Below, piece after piece: positions 55,740 to 64,000 of a stretch of DNA of 64,000 bases. The notes below the pieces were generated by a model. It was not told the DNA's origin, did no database searches, and saw only the letters and a list, made by a program, of their open reading frames with translations. This stretch comes from Areca catechu. Taxonomy: Eukaryota; Streptophyta; Magnoliopsida; Arecales; Arecaceae. The DNA lies in the NCBI GenBank assembly GCA_021397845.1, contig JAHSVC010000031.1, positions 3,286,001 through 3,350,000 of the forward strand. Reading direction: 5' to 3'. Position 1 is the first letter of the stretch. Each line of letters begins with the position of its first letter. Both the position numbers and the translations under genes were made by a program.

Positions 55740-57063
55740 TGATGCGGCACACATATGATTAATGTTTTGAATATGGTGTTTGTAGAGCAATGAAACTTAA
55801 TTACACTTAGCATTGTACTCATCTTAATAAGATTTAAGGATTACATGAAAAGGGACTATTACATGATTAGACAGAACTCTAAAAATAAGAAGGAAGAAGA
55901 TCTAGACAATAGGGGCTAATGATTGAGGACTTACCTTGATGAGTTTTCCAACCTTCCTATGATTCAAAACTTGAAACTACTGATGCTCTGGACTGGAGAA
56001 CTTGGATAACAGTGATCAGAACCCTGGACTTGGGCTTCAGCTTATTGGTTCATTGTCAAGGGGAACCCTGTTCACAACTCAAGGACTTCGAAGGACCCTA
56101 CAATGAAGATCAAAGTTAAGGTTGAAGGATGCAAACATAAAGAAGGGATGGGAGAACTTGTGAACAAAGAAAAGATAGTTGAGAAGATCTGGCCGACTCC
56201 AATGCCTTTGCCTTGAGGTTGGATGATGAATTTCTAGGGAAGAGAGTGGCTTTGGGCGTGGAAGAAGAAGATAGGAAAAATTTTACACATAAAACTCAAG
56301 ACAACTTCACTTCAAACTTCATTCATTTCCCAAAATCAATCTCTTTTACAATGGGAGTCCAAGGCTTTTAATAGCCTCACAAAGCTAGCTTTTGAAATTT
56401 AAAAACTCCCCAAATCGAGGAGGATTACAAGGGTGGTTGGAGGATTTGGTGGAGAGTTTGGAGGGATGTGGGGGGGTTGGAGGATTTGGTGGAGGACTTG
56501 GAGGGATGTGGCCAACCTCCTTGAATTTGAATCTCCCTTGTTGGCGCCCAAAGGGTGATGAGGTGGCTAGTGAAGTTGCACCTGATGACATGGCATGGTG
56601 AGGTGGTCTTCTACTTGGATAAGAATGACATGTGGCACCCAATGGTCCTAGTTGATGGTCCTTTTCTCTTGCTTGGTTGATGTGTCTTCTCTTCTTCATG
56701 TGGTCAAATTCTGGGATCTAGAATTTGAGTCTTGTTGCTGGCTTTCATGGCTTTAAGACTTGATTAGACTTAACTCAACTGAATTAGACTTAACTCAACT
56801 AAACTGACTAGACTGACCTAGACTTTAAAACTTGAAATGGACTTACAAGAAATGAAATTTTAAAAGTAATTACAGGACTCAATAAACACTCTTGATTTGA
56901 AACTCAAAATTAATTACAGGACTCTTGAAAAGGAAATGACTCTTCAAAATAAAATATTTTTGAACTAAAGGATACAAGGTAACCTAATTATCTTCGATCC
57001 AAATTGGGATAAGGCTAACCTTGTTGGAGTGAAGTTTCTTTCGGCTTCTGGTGTCCACACCAA
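55740..57063 (-). repeat. Element D 3' LTR (1324 bp)
   Basis: Plus-strand ends TGATGCGGCA and GTCCACACCA. Nearly identical to 59702-61023. A TATA-like CTATTAAAAG on the minus strand at 56364-56375. Same family type as the solo LTR at 16389. Confidence 0.92.
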
Positions 57064-57690
57064 TTCTCCTGGGGTGGGCAGAACTCGACCCAGTCGAGTA
57101 TGGTTCAGTTTTCCCCTGGTAATGCTCGAACAAGTCTGGGTTAAGTCTTTGCAGGTCCTCTCGAGTAATCCAAGAGTTGTCGGACTCAGGTCGACCTTGC
57201 CATTGAACCAGGTATCGCTGATAGTCCTTATTCCTGGTAGTAATGATCTTGTCATCCAGGATTCTCTCAATCCTCTCTCTCTGCTCAGGTAAGGTTGGTG
57301 GTGGACACTCGGAAATATGTTCACTCTCAATGAAAGTTTCTGGCTCAAAAGGCTCACTAGGTATTAGTAGTGGTTCTTTGTATTCTACTAGGTCTGAAAC
57401 ATTGAAGGTTGTACTAATACCCATATCAGGTGGAAGTTCCAAAACATATGCATTAGGCCCGATTTTCTTTAAGATCTTAAAAGGTCCCGCTCCGCGGGCA
57501 TGCAGCTTCTTTATGGTTCCAGGGGGAAACCGTTCAGGGTTGAGCCTAATCATCGCATAATCCCCTTCACAGAATTCTTTAGCCCTCTTATGTGAGTCAG
57601 CTAAGTGTTTATAAGTTTCATTGCTCAGGTTGATCTTATTACTGATTTCTTTATGCAGATTTGTGACATGCTGTGCAAAAGACTCAGCAG
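56984..57690 (-). CDS. Element D integrase C-terminal module and chromodomain ORF
   Basis: The frame is open from about 57690 (ESAESFAQHVTNLHKEISNK) through the Met at 57553 to the stop at 56984. From that Met (189 residues), residues about 20-45 are the integrase GPY/F module (ARGAGPFKILKKIG, NAYVLELP). Residues about 93-148 are a chromodomain (RIERILDDKI, YQRYLVQWQGRPESDNSW) with both core Trp residues kept. Chromodomains in chromoviruses steer integration to marked chromatin, but here the catalytic integrase core is absent, so the fragment could at most act as a separate protein. Its last 26 or so codons lie inside the 3' LTR, across the PPT. Confidence 0.85.
57064..57075 (-). promoter_or_regulatory. 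Element D polypurine tract
   Basis: The minus strand reads CCCCAGGAGAAT directly before the 3' LTR; it lies inside the chromodomain ORF. F has the equivalent CCCGGGAGAAT. Confidence 0.65.
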
Positions 57691-57781
57691 ACTCAGAAAC
57701 TTACACAAGCACTTACGAAATGCAAACTGAACTAGGCATCTTTATTGAGAGGAATTTTATTGGACTCTCTAGGGCCTAAAC

Positions 57782-58612
57782 CTAACAGATTAATGACTCT
57801 CTAGGTTTGACCCTGGTCTGGTATGCACATGAGAATTTACCATGGGTTCCTAGCAAATGCCATAAGGTTTTCCAAACGTAGGTAGCAAAAGGAATAGGCT
57901 TTAAAGGCTCATGCAACCTAGTAATCTCATCAAAATGAAACTTAATGGCTCTAAAATTAGGATAAGACTTAAGGAAAGGCAGGAAATAGGAATCCGAGTC
58001 TTGGGATAATTTAGGGGAATCTTGAAACAGACCTTGGTTACTCAAGATGACCTTAAGATTTGAATATTGATCTACAGGCGGGATGCTTCTAGGTAGTTGA
58101 AGGTCATCAGGAAAGTCTTCTAAAATAATGATTGGGTTCTTCTCAGGTACCTGAAGGAGTTCTTGTGTCGAAGCTAAAGTATTGGGTTCTTCCTGAGGGC
58201 ATTGTCTTACGGGAACCAAGTCCTCACTAAATTTTGGTTGTTCTGATGTTTCAGGACTAGGCTCAATAATCTTTTCTTTACCAAATGTTTCCTCAGGTAA
58301 GGTATTAAAGTTGTTCTCTTCACAGTCTTCCCCTTCATATTCATCTATTAAACTTATGTTACTCTCATACACATATTTACTAGGTTCAGACTTGCCTTCT
58401 TCCTTCCCTAGCCCTTCAGTTTGAGGATACCCTAAGTCTTGAGTATTCATGAACTCAACTTGTACTTCAGGGTTCTTACTCCTATCATTCATATGAGCTA
58501 ATGGAAAAGTAGGAGTTGGTTGGTCTAAGGAAAATTATTTAGCCAGCATTTGGTTCAATTGGGCCATTAGATCATTTAGGCCTTTCAGCATGGTTTCAAG
58601 ATTCGGGTCCAT
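57782..58612 (-). CDS. Element D ORF1, unrecognised protein, one internal stop
   Basis: ATG at 58612 starts MDPNLETMLKGLNDLMAQLN, a short gag-like coiled coil. A single TAA at 58535 is in frame with the 236-codon ORF that follows (58492-57782), so the intended protein was about 276 residues, if that TAA is a mutated Gln codon. The middle is acidic and Pro-rich; the C-terminal 70 residues (YFLPFLKSYPNFRAIKFHF, then FATYVWKTLWHLL, ending ESLIC) are conserved with element F. No gag core, zinc knuckle, protease or polymerase motif is present. Function unknown; it may help assembly or RNA recruitment. Confidence 0.7.
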
Positions 58613-59685
58613 GGCTACACTGGACTGGGCTTGGATTCATGAATATGGTGTCCCTGCTCTAGTTGTCATGCATGCAAATGGACTTAAGCTCGAGCTAATA
58701 TTTCCTAGACCTAGAGCACAAATTAGAAGTCTAATTAAGTGAACCAACTAGCTAGTAGTACTTATGGGACTTAGCCAGGTAGGTGGAGGGGAGTGAAGGT
58801 CCCTGATTGCCAACCTTAGACACCAATCTGAGATTGGCTAGGTAGGCGGGCCAAATCACAAGCCCTGATGCACCAATCCTAGACACCAAGCCAGTAAGCA
58901 CACACCAATTAGCTGACACAGTTAACTTGACCCTAACCTGAACCCAATTTGTTGGTGTCCCTAACCCACTAGGGCAATTAACGTTCTACTCAATTTTAAT
59001 TAATGGGCTGGGATCGATATGCTGGTTGGTGATTTTTGGACTAGGGACAGGTGATGAAATCCTGACCCTATGTCAAATTGATGCCCTTAATTTGATTTCT
59101 CATGAGATGAATGAAATGCAAAGGTGCTGCGGAAGTGTGTTGCAGTTTGAAAGTGGTGTAGAAAACATGATGAAAAAAAATGTCCAAAAATTCTGAAAAA
59201 TTCATAGAGGATTCTTAACTTATATGTTTCAATGAAAATAAAAGGAAATTTAAAACAAAAATCTATACTACTCTAAGCAGATCCTACAAATGAAGATAAA
59301 TAAGAAGGACAGAACAGAACCCTAATGACAGTGTCGAACTGCAGAAATTTTTATTTTTTTTATAATTTTTTTCTGGTAATGAAATTTAATATGGTGATAA
59401 CTGACTTAAAAAGGAACAATAAAAAAAAAATTTAATAAAAAATTGGTGACTTTTATTTGGAGCTGCAGACGGATTACAGTAAACAGATACAAATTTTCAG
59501 AAAACAGAACCTAATCAAACAAGTGCAATGGCTTACCCAAACTTCAATCTAAAAAACTCACGTCCGGCCAGGGGCTCATTATTCCCATGGGTCGTGACAG
59601 TGTACTAGAGTACACCCGCTCAGGAGGCGTGAATTTTAGATCTTGCTTGGATTTAAAGAAAACTATTCTATGCTAATGCAACCAT
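58613..59685 (-). other. Element D untranslated leader
   Basis: No coding sequence. Contains two tandem copies of the leader module on the minus strand (58773-58895), and AT-rich stretches with T and A runs near 59345-59445. Confidence 0.7.
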
Positions 59686-59697
59686 GCTCTGATACCA
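59686..59697 (-). promoter_or_regulatory. Element D primer binding site
   Basis: The minus strand reads TGGTATCAGAGC, four bases inside the 5' LTR, complementary to initiator tRNA-Met. Confidence 0.9.
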
Positions 59698-59701
59698 AAG
59701 T

Positions 59702-61023
59702 TGATGCGGCACGCATATGATTAATGTTTTGAATATAGTGTTTGTAGAGCAATGAAACCTAATTACACTTAGCATTGTACTCATCTTAATAAGATTTAAG
59801 GATTACATGAAAAGGGACTATTACATGATTAGACACAACTCAAAAAATAAGAAGGAAGAAGATCTAGACAATAGGGGCTAATGATTGAGGACTTACCTTG
59901 ATGAGTTTTCCAACCTTCCTATGATTCAAAACTTGAAACTACTGATGCTCTGGACTGGAGAACTTGGATAACAGTGATCAGAACCCTGGACTTGGGCTTC
60001 AGCTTGTTGGTTCATTGTCAAGGGGAACCCTGTTCACAACTCAAGGACTTCGAAGGACCCTACAATGAAGATCAAAGTTAAGGTTGAAGGATGCAAACAT
60101 AAAAAGGGATGGGAGAACTTGTGAACAAAGAAAAGATAGTTGAGAAGATCTGGCCGACTCCAATGCCTTTGCCTTGAGCTTGGATGATGAATTTCTAGGG
60201 AAGAGAGTGGCTTTGGGCGTGGAAGAAGAAGATAGGAAAAATTTCACACATAAAACTCAAGACAACTTCACTTCAAACTTCATTCATTTCCCAAAATCAA
60301 TCTCTTTTACAATGGGAGTCCAAGGCTTTTAATAGCCTCACAAAGCTAGCTTTTGAAATTTAAAAACTTCCCAAATCGAGGAGGATTACAAGGGTGGTTG
60401 GAGGATTTGGTGGAGAGTTTGGAGGGATGTGGGGGGGTTGGAGGATTTGGTGGAGGACTTGGAGGGATGTGGCCAACCTCCTTGAATTTGAATCTCCCTT
60501 GTTGGCACCCAAAGGTTGATGAGGTGGCTAGTGAAGTTGCACCTGATGATGTGGCATGGTGAGGTGGTCTTCTACTTGGATAAGAATGACATGTGGCGCC
60601 CAATGGTCCTTGTTGATGGTCCTTTTCTCTTGCTTGGTTGATGTGTCTTCTCTTCTTCATGTGGTCAAATTCTGGGGTCTAGAATTTGAGTCTTGTTGCT
60701 GGCTTTCATGGCTTTAAGACTTGATTAGACTTAACTCAACTGAATTAGACTTAACTCAACTAAACTGACTAGACTGACCTAGACTTTAAAACTTGAAATG
60801 GACTTACAAGAAATGAAATTTTAAAAGTAATTACAGGACTCAATAAACACTCTTGATTTGAAACTCAAAATTAATTATAGGACTCTTGAAAAGGAAATGA
60901 CTCTTCAAAATAAAATATTTTTGAACTAAAGGATACAAGGTAACCTAATTATCTTTGATCCAAATTGGGATAAGGCTAACCTTGTTGGAGTGAAGTTTCT
61001 TTCGGCTTCTGGTGTCCACACCA
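59702..61023 (-). repeat. Element D 5' LTR (1322 bp)
   Basis: Plus-strand ends TGATGCGGCA and GTCCACACCA; differs from the 3' LTR mainly by scattered transitions (e.g. cacaca/cacgca at the start). TATA-like site on the minus strand at 60324-60335. Confidence 0.92.
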
Positions 61024-61263
61024 AAGAAGGCCCTGAACCCAATGATGAGTATGAGGAGGAGGTATATGAAACTGGAGAGAACCTAATGGAAGAATATGAG
61101 AGAGATAAGGAAGTAGTTGAGTCATTAGACCTATTAGGAGTTGTTAGGTGCATCCTTGCCCAAACTAAAACACAAGAGGATTGGCATAGGACTAACATCC
61201 TATAGACCTTTATGAAATTAGGGGATAAGGTATGCAAAATCATCATAGATAATAAGAGCTGTG
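61024..61263 (+). pseudogene. Element E gag-protease linker and protease start
   Basis: Continues E after D: an acidic linker (NDEYEEEVYETGENLMEEYE), then DWHRTNIL-stop-TFMKLGDKVC and IIIDNKSC, the position of the aspartic protease active site in chromoviruses (usual form IIDxGSC; here the Gly is Lys). E ends abruptly at 61263 where K's LTR starts. Confidence 0.7.
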
Positions 61264-62896
61264 TGATGGGGACATTAGATTAATCCTGGTTCACTATGGG
61301 TCCAAAAATTTTGAGTCCCTTAGCCATTTTTCAAATTTTGTCTTTGAGTTCGATAATCAAGTCTTGTTAGCCCTTTGAGTCTTGTAACTAGGGCTTGAGT
61401 CATTGAAGTCATCTGGAGTCCTGTAATAAGGGTTAAGTTATGAAAACCTGGTTGTGTCCTGTGATTAGGGCTTTCATTCACTTTGAGTCCTGTAATGAGG
61501 GCTTGGTCCATTTAGTCCCAAGTTAGTTATTTTTAGTCTTGCTTTAGCCCTTGATATCATTGAGTCTTGTATTCAAAGTTTGATTCATGCCATTAGTGTT
61601 TTGGATCAGTTTTTGGGACATGTTCGGCTTAGTGAGCCTAGTTGGTCAAGTCAGCTCATTTTGAGCCTTAAGTTAGTTGAGTCCTGTACTTTTAATTTTT
61701 TTGAGTCAACTCCAGTTCAGCAAGAGAAGACTCAAGCAAGTGAAAGACCCCAGCTAGTGTTCCACTTCAACAGCTGCATGGAGTCCCAGCCACACCTTGG
61801 ATTGCACCACACTAGGATTACATGGAGGATCACATGAAGTCGACCCATGCATAAAGATTTGGTGTCCACTTGCCAGCACACCCTTCCACCCTCCAGGCAT
61901 GCCAACTCCACACACCATCAAGCTAGGAAGGAAGGTCAAACAGATATACTTTAATTCCACAAATCATGGAGGCTTGTCTTGGAATGATTTGGGCCTCCCC
62001 AAGCCCAAGATGGAATATGTTTGGCACCCCATGGTCCCCCCTTTTGGCCGCCCCATATATACCATAATTAGAGAAATTTTGTTTTGGAATTATTTTTAAT
62101 TCTACCATGTATTCTAGAGGCACAATAGGAAGGTACACCCCTTATCATGAGGTTTTTTCATGTATTCCATTACTTGGGTCCTAAGTAATGAACATCTATA
62201 TAAAGGACCCCTCTCATGTACTTTAAGGATGATATTATGATTAGTGAAAAAAATTCTTGAGTCACTTCTCAATTGTCCTTTGCCTTTGTGCTTCGAGCTC
62301 TATGAGGGAGTAACTACCTTTGCTCTTCGAGCATCAAGGGATGTGAGGCCCTAGTTATCAAACCCTAGCCGCCTTATTTATTCCAGCCCAATGATGCCCA
62401 TCATCAACCATCCTTGCTGCCACCTACTTCCTGTCTCTTCCATGTTTTCTTCAGCCATCTAGCCATCTTTTCTATCATTTTCTAACCCTCTTTAGGTGTT
62501 TTAAAGATCCCTCGAGTTTCAGATGAATCGAAGTCCGTTTGTCTAGCTTTCGGGCCAGCGGATTGAAAGCCGACGAATTCGCGGGTCTTCAACTTAATCT
62601 TCCAGGCTGCATCCGGGAGTCTGGAGTGATTTTTCATGGAAGCAGCAGCAAACATTGCTAGGTACACAACCCCTAGCCCTCTAGATCGAGTTATTGCAGA
62701 AGAGCTTGCTCTATCAGGGTTTCTTAGCCTCGGCAGTCCTATTTTTATCTCTTTTGAGGTCTTTTTTTACATGCTTGCAGTCTAGAGTTTCTATAGGATC
62801 ATCCTTTTATCTATTTGACTTGATATTCAAGAATTGAACTTTAACTTAATGCTAAATCCATAAAAATTCCCTTGCATGCTAATTAGTCTTGCATCA
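61264..62896 (+). repeat. Element K chromovirus LTR (1633 bp)
   Basis: Starts TGATGGGGACATTAG and ends CTTGCATCA just before a PBS, so it is a 5' LTR. TATA box TATATAAAGG at 62197-62207. Rich in gagtcctgtaat-type phrases and carries the cgagctctatgagggag...gtgtgaggcc stretch shared with E's LTR. It cuts E's protease at 61263; the rest of K should lie to the right of the window, beyond J. Confidence 0.75.
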
Positions 62897-62898
62897 TT

Positions 62899-62910
62899 TG
62901 GTATCGAGCC
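62899..62910 (+). promoter_or_regulatory. Element K primer binding site (diverged)
   Basis: TGGTATCGAGCC, a one-base-shorter version of TGGTATCAGAGCC, two bases after the LTR. Confidence 0.7.
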
Positions 62911-63170
62911 TGATTAGGGCTTAATTTCTACATCCCATAATTCCTGTATATGGTCTGTTCATTTAATTATTTATGTATATTGGTAGCTCAAGAAATCTTG
63001 ATTCTTATTTTTCTGGATTCATCATATTTGATACTATTTATCAGAATTTTTTCATGATTTAATTCAGCTTATAAGTCTTCTGCACGTCTAATTTTCTGCC
63101 TAGAAAGTTTCTGCACCTAGAATTTTAGCAAGTAATAATTTCAACATATTTAGGGTTTTGATTGCATAAT
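62911..63170 (+). other. Element K leader fragment
   Basis: AT-rich non-coding sequence between K's PBS and the LTR of J; it resembles the start of E's leader in composition only. Confidence 0.5.
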
Positions 63171-64000
63171 TGTTGACTCCGTTATTGATTTTGATGATTA
63201 ACAAAATATTTAAGTATTTTTTAGTATTAACAATTTTTTAAAGTGTGTTTTCAATAGAGAAAGGGACTCATCAAATCAGCAAAAATTGAACTACTTGTCA
63301 AAGATTGAAGAAGCCCTTTCTATGGTTAAAACATCAGTAGTTAATGGACTTAAGTATTTAAGACTTGCTTGAAAGGAATTATTAAGTTTAGTTAAAAAAG
63401 GATTCAGCAGAGTTTTAGTCATTTTTGAAGAAGTTTCATCAAGTGTCAACTCAAAGTGTCGACTCACAGTTCAAGTGTTGACTCATGACAGTGCAAGTGT
63501 CGACTCAAGCTGACATGCAGAGAGAAGTTTCAGTGGCATGCTTGAAGTGTCGACTCATGCCATTCAAGTATCGACTTAAGGTGTCGATTCAAGGATAGAC
63601 TCAAAGCCTGAGACAGAATTTTTCTAGAACATGCTGAAATCCAAGATTTGTCTCAAGTGTCGACTCATGGATGATAAGTGTCGACTCATGTGTCGACTCA
63701 CCTGAGATTTCCAAAAAGCTTTAACATAGAATTTTGAACTTGGTGTTGACTCATGAGACTTAAGTGTCGACCCTAAGTATCGACTCACAGCTTGAAGTGT
63801 CGACACTTGGAGTTTTGGAAACAGTAACGACTAGTTTTTTTAAATGCAGAACTCATCTTTTTAGCTCCAAATGGCTAGTTTCTCGTGTCTAACAGTCATA
63901 AACTGATTTTTGGACCTTGGGATGGTATTAAAGTAATTCAAATTGAAGAGGAATCAAGAGAGAATGAATGGAGACAAGAAAAAGAAAGAAAGCAAGTGCA
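63171..64000 (+). mobile_element. Element J: SIRE-type LTR, start only
   Basis: Begins TGTTGACTCCGTTATTGATTTTGATGA, the mirror of the ends of the A and I LTRs. Runs off the right edge after 830 bp, so no internal domain is visible. It carries an array of GTGTCGACTC repeats. Confidence 0.75.
63437..63810. repeat. Array of AGTGTCGACTCA repeats in element J LTR
   Basis: About a dozen copies of AGTGTCGACTCA or close variants between 63437 and 63810 (e.g. 63457, 63498, 63547, 63656, 63677, 63688). The last, at 63794-63809, is the fully palindromic GAAGTGTCGACACTTG form seen in element A. Confidence 0.8.

Larger units (their letters stand above)
55740..61023 (-). mobile_element. Element D: complete non-autonomous chromovirus (5.3 kb), in element E
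   Basis: Minus strand: 5' LTR 59702-61023, PBS 59686-59697, leader 58613-59685, ORF1 57782-58612, integrase tail and chromodomain ORF 56984-57690, PPT, 3' LTR 55740-57063. Target duplication AAGAA at 55735-55739 and 61024-61028, and removing D rejoins E's gag-protease linker. The LTRs differ at only a few positions, so it moved recently. It lacks gag core, protease, RT, RNase H and the integrase catalytic core and must have been mobilised in trans. Confidence 0.92.

Noticed and set aside
56385..56699. 104-codon Pro-rich ORF in both D LTRs (also 60346-60660)
   Set aside because: The LTRs are nearly identical by descent, so retention is no evidence of coding; it has no known domain.

Overview
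The window is a stack of nested LTR retrotransposons from a large, repeat-rich plant nuclear genome. No host gene, tRNA, rRNA or CRISPR array was found. Evidence for a plant: Ty1-copia elements with PBSs complementary to plant initiator tRNA-Met (TGGTATCAGAGC type), SIRE-type copia elements with an env-like extra ORF, and Ty3-gypsy chromoviruses with an integrase-fused chromodomain. A monocot (possibly a palm) is a low-confidence guess.

Left half, 1-42725. The host layer is element B, a minus-strand copia element of about 2.3-kb LTRs and about 5 kb internal sequence, now spread over 3846-42725. Four younger elements sit in it. A is a SIRE-type copia on the minus strand (1-3845, running off the left edge) in B's 3' LTR. 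C is a plus-strand copia (6954-18279, TSD GCTTC) in B's protease region. G is a minus-strand copia of another family (19483-29606, TSD TTAAT) in B's leader. H is a plus-strand copia (31664-41459, TSD AACCC) in B's 5' LTR. C's 3' LTR itself carries a solo chromovirus LTR (16389-17658, TSD ATAAG).

Right half, 42726-64000. After about 430 bp of unassigned sequence comes I, a minus-strand SIRE-type copia keeping its 3' LTR, env-like ORF and RT/RNase H (43152-48033). It is cut at 48034 by chromovirus sequences. E is plus-strand (LTR, leader, gag, start of protease). F is a plus-strand pol-less relative lodged at or in E's 5' LTR. D is a complete minus-strand non-autonomous chromovirus (55740-61023, TSD AAGAA) inserted in E's gag-protease linker. 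K is a chromovirus LTR with PBS that ends E at 61264. J is the start of another SIRE-type LTR (63171-64000).

Coding capacity is mostly broken. The longest open pieces are A's gag (384 codons), G's RT-RNase H end (301 codons) and gag-protease (303 codons), H's RNase H (217 codons), and D's two ORFs (236 and 189 codons). H's two LTRs differ almost only by one-base indels in homopolymers, so many of its frameshifts may be assembly errors. E is instead broken by in-frame TAG codons at Trp and Gln positions.

Most notable: (1) a tandem leader module (GGTGTCTAGG ... ACCTGGCC, twice) shared by copia elements B, C, G, H and chromovirus D; (2) four evenly spaced TTGTG/CACAA hairpins in the leaders of B, C and H, with the same spacing but element-specific loops; (3) a pol-less chromovirus type (D and F) with an unrecognised ORF plus the integrase tail and chromodomain; (4) arrays of a GTGTCGAC palindrome in SIRE-type LTRs. 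All boundaries and comparisons were made by eye.
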